Source: Ochotona curzoniae
Lineage: Eukaryota; Chordata; Mammalia; Lagomorpha; Ochotonidae
Length of the DNA: 64,000 nt
Reading direction: 5' to 3'
NCBI RefSeq assembly: GCF_017591425.1
Contig: NW_024465369.1
Span: 29,431,001-29,495,000, forward strand
The stretch's first letter is position 1. Each line of letters begins with the position of its first letter. This document shows, piece after piece, positions 24,521 through 35,090 of the stretch. The notes beneath the pieces were generated by a model. The model had not been told where the DNA came from. It was given only the letters and a program-made list of their open reading frames with translations, and did not search any database. The position numbers and the translations under genes were made by a program.

Positions 24521-24801
24521 TGCCCAGCCGGTGCATTGAGCGAGCTCGCGCGGGCGCCTCCGCCCGCCGCCTCCGCTGCTGCCCACCCCGCCGCGGGCGC
24601 AGCGCCGGTCCTGCGGGAGGCCGCCAGGGAGGGGCGGCCGCGGGAGCGGAGCACGAGGAGGAGGAGGAGGCGGCGGAGAAGTGATGCTGGCTCCGGGGAG
24701 CCTGTTGGCGGCAGCGGAGCAGCAGCATCTTCGGGACCCCAGCTGCAGCGTCCCTGTGACCCGTGAGGCGACCGAGCGGCCGGAGACTACGCGCCCCGCG
24801 G
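24500..24801 (+). other. First exon of an unidentified + strand gene (mostly 5' UTR)
   Basis: A GC-rich stretch downstream of the CCAAT pair ends at a good splice donor: CCCGCGG then GTAAGG, with the intron starting at 24802. The 5' limit is an estimate from the promoter layout. A purine run of GAGGAG units (24652-24682) precedes an ATG at 24684 (GAAGTGATGC, purine at -3) that opens a frame of 39 codons plus one base to the donor. The frame starts MLAPGSLLAAAEQQ. It may be the true N-terminus or only an upstream ORF; I do not recognise it. The gene identity is unknown and all later exons lie outside the window or were not recognised. Confidence 0.55.
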
Positions 24802-25006
24802 GTAAGGTGCGGCCCCCGGGACCGCCGGTGTGATCTGTGGGGCGGTTCCGAGGCGCGACGTGGCCGAGACTCCCGGACAAGGGTGTTTGGGACCCGGACG
24901 GCGAGTCCCGATGCTGGGCTAGGCTGATGCCGACGCCCGGGTGGTTCGGGCTTGCGCGTGCCTCCCCCTCGGCGTGGACGGAGTTTGACAGCGGGTGGAC
25001 GGCATT

Positions 25007-25046
25007 GTGTGCCTGTGCGTCTGTGTGTGTCTGTGTGTGCATGCGC
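25007..25046 (+). repeat. TG-rich simple repeat in first intron
   Basis: A TGTGTGCCTGTGCGTCTGTGTGTGTCTGTGTGTGCATG run ending in GCGCGCGCG. Imperfect (TG)n just after the first exon. Confidence 0.8.
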
Positions 25047-25136
25047 GCGCGCGGCGTGGGGCACTTGGTTAAGAGAACGACGGCTCCCTTCTGTGTGCTC
25101 CGACGTCCTTCAAGGACCCTGGCTGGAGTGAAGTGG

Positions 25137-25158
25137 GTTTGTGTGTGTGTGTGTGTGT
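25137..25158 (+). repeat. (GT)n microsatellite in first intron
   Basis: A run of about ten GT units following GAAGTGGGTTTG, inside the CpG island. Confidence 0.85.
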
Positions 25159-25680
25159 GGCTCCGCGAGAGGGAGAAGACACCCGGGAAAGTCCGCGGTG
25201 CTCACAAAGAGCCAAGAAAATTGAACTAATGAAAAGGAGCTGTGGAACTGGCGCGCCAGAGGAGAGGCACGGTCACCCAGGTTCCTCAGAGTCCCGCTTT
25301 GCGCCCGGGACTTCGGAAGGGGAAAGTCACCGGGTCGGTTCACCTCGTTAGGGCAAAGGATGCAATAGAAGTTGAGAGTGGACTGGCTTCACAGTGGCGA
25401 ATTTCGGTAACTGGAGTCCAGAGGAAGGAGGATTTTTGCACTTTTTTTCTGGTGCACAGGTTGGGGGTGGAGAGTCCGGTTCTGAGGAACGGGAGGAGGT
25501 TCCAGCTGCTTCGGGAAGGCGTCGGGCGCGAGCATCCACGACCGGACAGCTTAGCCGAAAAGGGACTGGGCTCGAGCGCGCGGGGACCAGGCGTCTAGGG
25601 GGAGCCACCGCCTCCTCGGTGGTCTCGGCTCACGTGTCATTCCGGGTTAGGATCGGCCTGGTGCGCTCAGGGTAGCTCTC

Positions 25681-28030
25681 TAAAGCCAGGCTGTCGGCTC
25701 CGCCCCATGAGAAAGTTCAGGCCCGCTAGAGTCTGGACCACCGGACGTGGAGTACATTAACGCTGAAACGCAAGCCGGTATACGTCCCCGGTTTTCCTCC
25801 AGAGCGTACGCCGTTTCTGTCTTGGCTTCTTTATTTTATAAAGTCGATGAGAGTAGCTTGTGTGCTGCACTGCCTTCCGCGGAAGGCAGATTTCAATGCG
25901 CTGCTGCTACTGCTGCAAACCTAGGGAGCTGCCGGGCTGGTGTGTGTGTGGCGGCCGGCGGCCGGGGCGGGACGGGGTCACAGCGTTCCAGTTCTGTGTC
26001 ATGGTTTCTCCATCCCAGTTCAGGACGCACAAACTTCTCCTTAGTGATTGTTTCTTCGTGGTCCGCCGTCTCCTTGCAAGTCTCCATTTGTGAAAGTTCT
26101 CTAAACACCCGGGCACTGAAGGGCTGTGGCCAGCCTGGCACAGATGCGAAGGTCTCCTCCCTGTCAGAGCCATGGAGTAACTCCGGGCAGGGGGTTGGAG
26201 GGAGGATATAAGGGCAGCTTCAGGCTTGTCTGCATTGGGAATAGAAACTGGCTCGTAAGGCAGGCAGAGCTTGAACCAGGGACAACATTTTTCTGTTACT
26301 CCGCCGTGAGCTCTTTCATTAGAGTAATCTTTTTCTCCAGAAACAAACAAATCATAGCATAAGAAAAACAGCACTCCTCAAACCCCAGAAGGCACTTTGG
26401 CGGGGCTCATTTCTGATTTGGCAAATCGAAGAAAATGAAAGCAAGGCACCTGATAGAAATACTCTGTACTGTGGAATAATCAAGAGGGAGCTGTCCAAAT
26501 GCCAGGCATGTTTTGACAGTGTTTTAAAAACCGAGAAGATTCCATTTTATCCCAATTTAGTAAGTTACTGAACGGTCTACTTAAGGTAGACTAGCAGCGA
26601 TGTCAGTTTTGTGTCTGAGGATGGCTGCATGGTTTTCATCACTTAGTTGTTGAGCTGGAAGTGGAATTAAATATGTTTCTATTGAACGCATACTCATTGC
26701 GTTTGGGTAAATAGAAAATTGGTGCTAAGTAGTCATACACCTGGCTTAAAAGTCTGGTTTCTATGTAATTAAAGAAAGTGTATCTTGTGGTGAGCTTTCT
26801 ATGCAAAATGTGCCTCCTTCCAGGTGATTAATATTGCTACAGTTACTGCTCTGTTCAGCTCTTTGTTCAGATTATTGAACACATTAAGCAGGTGGTTTCG
26901 CTTCTGTCTTGCTTATGTAATAGGAAGAACTAGTAAAACTACTCACCCTGTGGGCATATGCCGGAGAACCGGAGAAACAGGGATAAAACGTGTTATGTTG
27001 ATTAATAATTCTAAAGTAATCTTGAGTTAAAACTAGGTTACCAATACCACCCAATACTAAAAATAAAACTTTTCAAGAGTATTTTAGCAATGCGGCTGAG
27101 AAAGTGCTTTTTTATGTTGATACCTAGTAACATCTTGTAAATCACTTTGTTATGTGTTGAGTAAGCCACAAGTCTTAAAATAGAATAATCTCTTTTATAC
27201 TCATTTTAAAATAGAATAAAAATAAAATAAAAATAGAATAATCCCTTTTATACTCATTTGAAAATGTTCACCTGGTGGTGCTGAGTGGAGGGACTTTTAC
27301 TTTATGTGGCACTATGTTCATGTAATTAAATATATTTCCCAAACTGCTAGGAAAAATATCCTGAAGTACAGAAAGTGTGCCAATGGGCATAAATGTTAAG
27401 AAAAAGTAGTAGACAGTATGCTTAAGTATAAGCGGAAATATAGGTGATGTGGGATCTTTACAAGAAGGGCGCAGGCTTCGGAAAGGGGCTAGGTCGTTTA
27501 TACAAGTGATTCAGGTTCTGCTAGTGCTGCACATGCACTTTGGATTTTAGCAACTCAGGTAACTTAGGCCACTGACCTCGCCCTTTGACCTATCCTATTT
27601 TTTAATTCCAATACTCACTTGTATTTTCTGGAAAGCTCATATTAAGATGAATAGTAATGCAATGAATATACAATCCAGTAAAATCAAAATTAATTTTTCA
27701 AATAGTCGTGATTAGAGTGTGTTTCGATAAGAAGGAAAGTTTATTTTAGGTTAATTTGTTTTTATTAGTGTTAATTCATGCTTTTAGTAAAACTAACAAA
27801 TTTAGGAGAATTGATAACCTCAATTAGTTAGTAAATCTGAAGTTCATTCTCATTTTCTTTGTCTCTAGTATCTCCGCAGTTTAACCCCCATACAAATAAA
27901 TAGTATGGGGGATGTTGGAAGGAATGTAATTACCCTGTATTTAAAACAAGCTCACAAGCCCACTATGAATGACTGATGGCATCCTCTGTAGTGGCCTGTT
28001 ACAGAATTTCCATACTGGCTTATTCAAGTA
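25681..28030. other. Start of presumed first intron, no exon seen
   Basis: GC content falls from island to AT-rich background. It contains a 53-bp-period tandem duplication at 27178-27283 (two copies of AATAGAATAATC..CTTTTATACTCATTT). No exon is recognised; frames at 25747-26374 overlap on both strands in fading GC-rich DNA. Confidence 0.4.
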
Positions 28031-28190
28031 AAATAACTAATTGTACCATGTTGAAAACACTGTGTTCGGTGCTTGCACTATGTTGGGCATTAAGTCAGAC
28101 AAGCATTCTGCCCTCATGAAGCTTATATTCTGTTGGGGAAAAATAAGATTATAAACAAAAGCACAATAATAACTGTATAGTATCAGTCTA
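28030..28190 (+). repeat. Ancient mammalian repeat fragment
   Basis: GTGTTCGGTGCTTGCACTATGTTGGGCATTAAGTCAGACAAGCATTCTGCCCTCATGAAGCTTATATTCTGTTGGGG. This follows a common old mammalian consensus ('ggcactgtgctaggcac..gacaag..ctgccctcatggagcttacattctagtgggg'). A second, longer copy is at 37690-38340. I do not assign the family. Confidence 0.5.
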
Positions 28191-28540
28191 TGATCTTACT
28201 TTTTCCCTGAGTCCTCTATCCCATGGTCCAATCTCAATTTCATTTTCTCTCCCATCACACTCACCTGTAAATATTCACAAATATGTTCGTATTTATGCAA
28301 GACTGAAAATTAACCACAAGTTAATTTAACTGTCCACAAGTTGCTGCTGAAGATGTGGATGAAAACCACAGTAATACTACCTGGTATGTGCTGATTAGAA
28401 GCAACAATGTAGTGATGATTCAGTGATACAATCACAGAACAGCTATTCTTTAAAATATCTTCTGAATAAAATCATAGTGGTTTTCAGAGGAGCTGAAGCA
28501 GTGAATGTTTGTCGTTCAACACGTTTATTTCATATTGATG

Positions 28541-28815
28541 CGTAAGTCAGCATGTATGAGGCTGGCATTTGGCATCCCTTATCAGGAGTGCCTGTGCTTT
28601 CCATTCTGGCTTCCTGATAGTACATAAGACTGCAGGTGACAGTTTAAGTATTTGGGTCCCTGCCACCTAAGTGGGAGCTAGGAGTTTAGTTTCTGACTCC
28701 TACCTTTCTCTTGGCCCAGCCCCAGCTGTGGCTGGCATATGGAGAGTGAACCAGAAGATAAAAGCTCTGGCTGTCTCTTTCTTCCTTTCAAATAATAACG
28801 ATAACAATAATAAAG
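28541..28815 (+). repeat. Old-type CSINE
   Basis: TTTGGCATCCCTTATCAGGAGTGCC, TATTTGGGTCCCTGCCACCTAAGTGGGAGC, TTCTGACTCCTACC, GGCCCAGCCCCAGCTGTGGCTGGCATATGGAGAGTGAACCAG and a CTTTCAAATAATAA tail. This is the older subfamily arrangement (CTGCCACC...CCCAGC), unlike the younger copies. Confidence 0.8.
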
Positions 28816-29050
28816 GCATGGCAATCTAAAGGCAAATCCATATTATCGCATTCAAAAAAGCTGGGCTGGTGGTGGCAGGGAAGTATTCAGAAGTGTAATT
28901 CTAATGATAAATGAAATGTCAGGTGGATGTCTTCTCTGAAAGCTGATTGGAAATATTATGGCATGAAGTGAAAGTTCCTACAATATTTATGTATACAAAA
29001 CTCTTAATCTAAACTCCTGCTGATATCAGAAAGTCTGCTTCTAATTAAAA

Positions 29051-29310
29051 TTGGGGAGCACCTTTAGCCCACTGGTAAAACACTGCAGTCTCACATCAGA
29101 ATTCATAGGTTCAGTTCTCAGTTCTGGCTTCTGATTGTGGAGAGGCAGCAGTGGTGGGGCAGATGTTTGGGTTCCTGAAATTCAGATAGGATTCTTGGAC
29201 TGAATTCGTGGCTTTACTTCAGGTACCAGCACAGTGAGCACTTGGGAGTTCAGTTGGTAGATGGGAAAACTCACTCTGTCCCTCAAATAAATGTCTAAAT
29301 AAATCTGTTT
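29051..29310 (+). repeat. Old-type CSINE, diverged
   Basis: GGGGAGCACCTTTAGCCCACTGGTAAA head, CAGAATTCATAGGTTCAGTTC, GATGTTTGGGTTCCTG, GCACTTGGGAGTTCAG and a CCTCAAATAAATGTCTAAATAAATCTG tail. No target-site duplication is apparent. Confidence 0.75.
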
Positions 29311-30237
29311 GTTTCCTCTTCAGCACAGTAACAGACCATTTCACAAAAATTTACCTGATGTATGTTTTCTTAGGCATGAAATGGTATGCAGTTGGGACTA
29401 GATTTTCACTTTCTGTACTTTCATTTTATTATCTCAAAGAATTATATCTCTAAAGTTTACATCTCAAAAGAATTACTATTTATCTTCATGAAGAATGGAA
29501 CGTGGCTTGATTTTCAAAGCCAGAAGTTTTTCTTTAGAGAAGAAGGTGAAAGTGTATCCAAGCAGCAGCAGCATACAGTACATCCATGCAGCTCACTTGA
29601 AGCTCTTTTTTGACAGGACTAGGCATACAAGGCTTTGGGTTCCCATCATTCAGGAAACACTGTCAATGTTGCTTGAATCCCAAATAGTTTATTTCTCTAC
29701 AGTCAGGAATGTGTAAACTACTCGCGTAGGCATTATCATTGATAGCTAAATATAAGTAGCTTTTAAAAATGGACAAAGATTTAAAATAGAGAAACAGTAG
29801 AAATACGTAAAGTCAAAAACATTTCAATTTTAACTTATAGAAAAAGTAAGGAAAAAATTTAATGATAGCCTTTTTAAATTCTCATTTAAAACATCAAAGA
29901 TTATAAATGAATATGATTCATTTATGAAGATTGGTCAAGATGATAAAGTGAGTTAGACTGCAGGTTATCTCATAAGTATCATTGTGCACTTAAATGTATA
30001 TATGAAATGCATGAAAATTGTCCACCTTATTTGCATAAAATGTGAAAGAATATAAATTGTTTGATCAAAAGAAATTAATTAAGTTGTAGTGTGCAACACT
30101 GATTATAGCCACAATATAATATTGGCAGTATTTCATGATTTTGAAATAATGCTAAGTTTATTTGGTGAAAAAAGCTCATGCACGGTGTTTCAATAATATT
30201 CTTTGTCCATAACATTTTGAAGAATAAAAACAACAAT

Positions 30238-30535
30238 TTGGCAGTTGTTTACCCTAGTAGTTAAGATACTTGTGTACCAAATATGAATACCTGGGTTATG
30301 TTTCTAGCCCTATTTCCTGATTGTAACTTCTGGCCAGTAGACACTCAGGGAGGCGATTGTGATGGTTGAAGAATTGGAATCCTCTTGCCCAAGTGGGAGA
30401 AGTAGATTGCATTCATAACTCCCAGCTTTGATCAAGCCTAAGTCTTGGTCATTGTGGGAATTTGAAAATCATGCTAGCAAATGGGACTTTACACCTTTCT
30501 TTGTCATAGAGGCAACAACAACAAAAACCCTAACA
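30238..30535 (+). repeat. Old-type CSINE, diverged
   Basis: TTGGCAGTTGTTTACCCTAGTAGTTAAGATACTTG head, AATACCTGGGTTATGTTTC, CCTCTTGCCCAAGTGGGAG, TTGGTCATTGTGGGAATTTG and a decayed A-rich tail (GGCAACAACAACAAAAAC). Confidence 0.65.
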
Positions 30536-30819
30536 TAAATATATAAATTTAACAAAGCAGGATTTTAACAAAATTGACCCTACCTTATAGGCTGGAATGT
30601 AACTACTTGCCAAATCACAAATTTTTGTGAATTACAAGGAGGCAGAGGGTGGAAGAAGGAAGCAGTGATGAATAAATTTTCTTTTGCTCTTTTTCAATTC
30701 TTTCATTGTTTGCTCAACTCCAAGGGCACTTCAAAATGTTTGTGTAAAAATGAATTAAAAATAAATCTATTTAGCTAATAAGGTCCACTGCATTCATTAG
30801 CTATCGTTATGGGGAATTA

Positions 30820-31205
30820 GACACAAAAGACTGCAACAGCCTTCTTGTCTCACCAAAAAGAAAGTTTCTCATATGGGCAATTTCAGAGTGCAAAAGCAAA
30901 TTGTATTTAAGTGAGGAGACTCCTGTCCTAGTGCTAGGAGGGAGCTGCAAGGTGGGGGGAATACCTGAATGGTGTTTTTTAAGCTCCACTTTAAGGAGGG
31001 GAACAAATGATCCCACCAGAGTGGGGTAGAGAGTTCATTAGTAGTGGGCAGAAGTCCTGCAAACACACAGTGTCAGAAGAGTGTGACAGGTGGCCACCTC
31101 CTGCACAAAGGCACCATCTCTTTGCTTTTGTCCTGACAGCAACTCAGAGGAGGGGTTTGATATTCTGATGTTATCAGAACTTGAAAACTGTCCCTTTGCA
31201 TTTCT
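30820..31205 (-). mobile_element. LTR-like fragment 1 (endogenous retrovirus)
   Basis: Read on the minus strand it shares collinear words with the block at 31490-31900: GATGGTGCCTT, GAGGTGG.CAC, TTAAAAAACACCATTC (against ATAAAAGACACCACTTC), CTCCTAGCAC..GACAGGAG, and a final GAGACAAGAAGGCTGTTGCA (against GAGACAAAAAAAAGATTGCTGCA). A TATA-like word and the lack of a poly(A) tail suggest LTR copies. No viral coding sequence is seen. Confidence 0.45.
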
Positions 31206-31269
31206 TAAAAGGGACTGATTTCCTGATTTAAATAGAATTGAGGGAGGACAGAATACCTGAAATCCTCAC

Positions 31270-31488
31270 TAGTTTCTTGGTATCTGTGATGGTTAATTTC
31301 ACTCAGTTCAGCTCTACTAAGCGTTGTACATATAACATTGGTTCTGAGGATGTGTCTGGGAAGGTTAGCATTTTATGTGGCAGAGTGGACACAGAATGCG
31401 CCTCACCAGTATGGGTGGGTGACATCTGATACACCTAGGATCAAACCACGCGAAAAGGTGGAAGAAGTGCAAATCTGCTGGAATTCGA
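31270..31488 (+). repeat. Probable MLT2-like (ERVL) LTR remnant
   Basis: TCTGTGATGGTTAATTTCACTCAG, GATGTGTCTGGGAAGGTTAGCATTT, GCCTCACCAGTATGGGTGGGTGACATC and CGAAAAGGTGGAAGAAGTGCAAATCTGCTGG. These follow the order of the MLT2 LTR consensus as I remember it ('tgtgatggttaatttta', 'gggtgtgtctgtgagggt', 'ccctcaccaatgtgggtgggc'). Ancient and non-coding. Confidence 0.55.
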
Positions 31489-31489
31489 T

Positions 31490-31900
31490 GCAAAACAGTG
31501 CAGCAATCTTTTTTTTGTCTCTCACAAAAGAATAATTTTGATGGGGACAACTCTAGTTTGCAAAACAAGGTGAAAGGGTGGAAGGACAGAAGGCTCCTGA
31601 CATAGTGACAGGAGGAGGCTCCTAGGAAGACAAAGGCCCAGAGGAAGTAGTTGAAGTGGTGTCTTTTATGCACCTTCTCTGGGAGGGTTTCAAAATGAAT
31701 TCACCCAAAGGGCAGAAAGAAAAAAAAGCAAATACACACACATCTCATTTGCAATGGGCAGTAATGTGTACCACCTCACCCAGAACAAAGGTTTGCTCCT
31801 GCCATCCTGATGGTAAGCTGAAAACTAAGGCACCATCACTCAGACAGTGACCCAGAGATGAGATAACTGTGTTTCATGCTTTTGCTTTTCTTATGCCAGT
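31490..31900 (-). mobile_element. LTR-like fragment 2, same family as fragment 1
   Basis: Minus-strand reading gives GTGATGGTGCCTTAGTTTTCAG, GTGAGGTGGTACACATTA, GTGCATAAAAGACACCACTTCAAC (TATA-like), CCTAGGAGCCTCCTCCTGTCAC and AGACAAAAAAAAGATTGCTGCACTG. It is collinear with fragment 1 on the same strand. The pair flanks an older MLT2-like remnant, not an internal viral region. Confidence 0.45.
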
Positions 31901-32074
31901 TCTAAGGTGGTGATTAGTTTGTTGATTCTGTCCCTTTGTTCTCCCACTAGGGAGAAATGGGGAGAAGCAAGATTTTACATTTTATAGGATAACTTTACGT
32001 GGGATCCGAGACCCTAACTGCCTTTTATCCCATCTGACTCCTCACAGAATGATCCCTCCTCTTCTTTGGCTCCT

Positions 32075-32680
32075 GTATGCTACCAGCAAAGCTTGGTGGG
32101 TTCTTTCCTCAGCTATCTATAGAATAAAAAACCGGGAAACCAGCACAAGCACAGCAGAATTTTTATTCAAAGCAAAGGGATAGGAAAGCATTGGCCCATG
32201 AAGAAGTAGGGAAGTGGAGTGTCCAGCTTGATACCTGCTTTAGGGGAAATGGTTGGGCTTTTAAGGAGTTTTTTTTTTTTTTCTTTTCTCAAAGTCATGA
32301 ACACTGGGAGAGGCTGAGGGGATGCTGGTGTCTGGGCTGGTAGAGAAGTGCCTTAAGTGAGAGCATTCAAGCGGTATCTTGCACTATCGTGGCCTGTAAC
32401 CTCCCACTCCCTGGGTCTGATCTGAGAAGCAGAAGGGAAACTCCATTGTTTTGGTTGTCTTGGAACTCCACGGTCTTGCTTTGTACAGACAGTCCATCTA
32501 GTATGAACAATGAGTTGAGAGTTGGGGTTCGGAGAGTGGGTATCCCCCTCTCTTCCAAGGCTTTGGATTATCCTGGATGTGAGTGTTCTTTAGAACTGAA
32601 CGCATCCCGTGCTTACAGCCTTCTAGTTCCCATTGTTAAGATTTGAGACTCTCATTAACTTACACCACCTGCAGTTAACA
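32075..32680 (-). mobile_element. LTR-like fragment 3 (probable solo LTR)
   Basis: On the minus strand: CTCCTTAAAAGCCCAACC (TATA-like box), then CTTTGCTTTGAATAAAAATTCTGCTGTGC (polyadenylation signal) and TTTTATTCTATAGATAGCTGAGG leading to AACCCACCAAGC. This U3-R-U5-like order resembles a retroviral LTR. Boundaries are uncertain and no adjoining viral genes are visible. Confidence 0.45.
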
Positions 32681-32785
32681 CTCTTCATGGGTTTCTCAAC
32701 CCCAGCACCCATAACACCTCATTTTCATCCTCTGTCACTTTTGCTGTCTTTCTTTCTCTCTTTAAACATACGCCCGTGCCTGTGA

Positions 32786-32788
<3 letters not shown>

Positions 32789-32832
<44 letters not shown>
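32789..32832 (+). repeat. (CA)n microsatellite
   Basis: An uninterrupted alternating AC/CA run of about 44 bp ending ACACG. Probably polymorphic. Confidence 0.97.
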
Positions 32833-32834
<2 letters not shown>

Positions 32835-34390
32835 TGCTGATAACGTTTCTCTGGAAAATCTTGACTACTAATTTTGTTATGAAGATTCAGGTCAAGGAAA
32901 AGTTCTGGAGAGAATCATTCTGTAAGCATGGGAATTGCCCCAGGAGAGGCCAGGACTGTTACTTCAGGTTTTGTAGGGTCAGTTTTTTCACATACAAATG
33001 AAAAGGCAGGTGCCTCTAGAGATGGGGAGGCTGCTTCCCTTGGGTTAGGGAAAAGTGGTGTTACAGAATTTAGGAACTCCATGTTTCCTTTTGTAACAGA
33101 TATTTTTCCACATTTCCCCATCCCACCTTACACGATCTTGTTCTTTCCCAATTAATATCACTTTACCACAACATGTAAGTTTGGAAGTTTAACTGTGTTG
33201 TCAGTCAATGTACTAGGGTGAGGTTTTGTTTTCAGAGATTTCAGCCCAGGGGCTACAGATTACGCCAACTTTCAGGGCAAGGTCTAGAAGTTCTTAGATC
33301 ATTTCTGCAGCCCTTTGAAATGAGAATTCCAACTGCAGAGTTCATCTTTATTTTGTTTTCTTCTCAACACTTTGTCTAGAACCATTACAAATAACTGGCC
33401 GATGTTATTATATTCTGTGGTATTCCAAACAGTGTACCTAAATGTAAGTTATTTAGCTCCTGATTTCTTATGATTCCTCATTATAAGAATGCTCATATGA
33501 TTTCAGAGAAGCAAAATCAAATACTTTGAGCAATTTTGAACATACTTTTTGCCTGCTTTCCAAATTACAATCTCCCAATTGTCTCCCATGCTCACAAAGC
33601 CATTATCATGTGGAGTTTCATATTTACAAACCCAAATTTATTTTATAAATGCTTTAAAACAGGTATCATAGCTCTTTTCTCTGAAATTATTTTGGAAAAT
33701 ATTAATTTTGAAAATTGTAATTAAGAACAAATTTTGTAAAAACAAAAAGTTCCTCCAATTAGACTGTCTTCCAATTGTTTATTAAATTATATATTTCATT
33801 CTAATAAACTTAGGGAAAGTTAATTGTGTGGCAGAAATGTTAAGTATATAGTTATATAAATCCAAAGACATGGATATATAAACATGGATATTACCTAGAG
33901 GCTAATACTGTGTCCTCAAAAGAGGGAAACAACAGAAATACAGAGAGGGGAAATACTCTGTTTATGTATGAGGTCAAAATAAAATATAAAGGAATAATAA
34001 CTGAAAATTAATGTGGTAGAATTATTTCTCTTCATCAAAATGCATTTTATGGTCTATCTTATTATCTTTGCCTAGTTGATAATTAAATATCCTCAAGTAT
34101 TAATTTCATAGAAGCTGAAATGAGGCCATTTCCTGTTTGTAGCTCTATTTTACAGGTGTGCATACCTTTCTATCAGATGACCTAATTTTGAATTACTTCA
34201 TAATGAACTATTCAAAAGACTTACTCCTTTAATAGTCTCATAAATGGTTTTCTAGAACCACCTCAGGAAGTTAATGAAATTCAAAGAAACTCATTGTTTT
34301 GCATTTATGTAGTTCTAGACTTTCTTTTTATATGACCATTTAGGGGCATAAAGTATATTGTTATCAAGAGTATCCCTTCCAGCCCTACCC
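32833..34390. other. No gene seen
   Basis: Presumed intronic AT-rich sequence. Overlapping opposed frames at 32915-33155 have no domain. No repeat is recognised. Confidence 0.4.
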
Positions 34391-34705
34391 TGCACAGCTG
34401 CGTAGCTCAATGGCTAAATCCTCACCTTACAAGTGCCAGGATGCTATATGGGTGCTGCTTTGTGTTCTGTGTGCTCCACTTCCCATCAGCTCCCTGGTTG
34501 TAGCCTGGGAAAGCAGGAGAGGATGGTCTAAAGCCTTGGGACCTGCACCCATGTGGGGGACCCAGAAGAAGCTTCTGGCTTTGAATCAGTTCAGTTCTGG
34601 ACATTGTGGCCACTTGGAGAGTGAACCAGAGGATGGAAGATCTTTCTGTATCTCCTTCTCTCTGTAAATCTGCTTTTCCAATTAAAATAAATAAATCTTT
34701 TTTTT
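34391..34705 (+). repeat. CSINE, moderately diverged
   Basis: CAGCTGCGTAGCTCAATGGCTAAATCCTCACCTTACAAG head, CAGGATGCTATATGGGTGCTG, GTAGCCTGGGAAAGCAGGAGAGGATGG, CCTTGGGACCTGCACCCATGTGGGGGACCC, GTGGCCACTTGGAGAGTGAACC and an ATTAAAATAAATAAATCTTTTTTTT tail. It abuts the T-rich start of an L1 fragment. Confidence 0.9.
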
Positions 34706-35090
34706 CACATTTAAAAATATTTTATTTTGTTTTATGATACAAATCCATAGGATCTGGGGTTGCTTGTACCCTTCCCCAAGGTTTCGCCCTTTCCCCTTCC
34801 ATCTCTCATCCCTACACCCTCATTGACTTCCCCTCTAGTTTTACAATGGGTGTCCTTTGTGAACAACCATAAGTCCCTCATGCTGTATTGAAGTGTTTCC
34901 CGACAGTGTAGCCAAGGGCAATGTCAGAGAGTCCATCATCATACTGTTAGGATATTTTCAGTTCTTCACTGGGAGTCTGTCTTTGGTCTGTATGCACAGA
35001 GAATACAGAACTTTGTCTCCATATCTGAATATATCAGTCCCCACTACACTTCCATTATGTATCCCCTAAAATACAAACCAGCGAGTCAAG
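34706..35090 (-). mobile_element. L1-like 3' end, 5'-truncated
   Basis: CACATTTAAAAATATTTTATTTTGTTTTATGATACAAATCC (reverse A-rich tail), then a pyrimidine-rich stretch (CCTTCCCCAAGG..CCCTTTCCCCTTCCATCTC), then CAGTGTAGCCAAGGGCAATG and CATACTGTTAGGATATTTTCAG. The layout is as in the fragments at 11.0 and 15.0 kb, but similarity to those is weak by eye. Confidence 0.4.

Larger units (their letters stand above)
23935..25680. promoter_or_regulatory. CpG island / promoter region
   Basis: The only long GC- and CpG-rich stretch in the window; CpG frequency is high from about 23.94 kb and fades after 25.65 kb. It contains GC boxes (for example GGGGCGGCCGCGGG near 24630) and inverted CCAAT boxes. Many open frames of 80-240 codons on both strands cover it, but these follow from the scarcity of stop codons in GC-rich DNA. 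In mammals such islands mark constitutive or developmental promoters. Confidence 0.9.

Noticed and set aside
24049..25598. Several long open frames on both strands in the CpG island (for example 24049-24684 +, 24070-24654 -, 24314-25042 -)
   Set aside because: They overlap each other on opposite strands, have no domain, are arginine/alanine/proline-rich, and exist because GC-rich DNA lacks stops.
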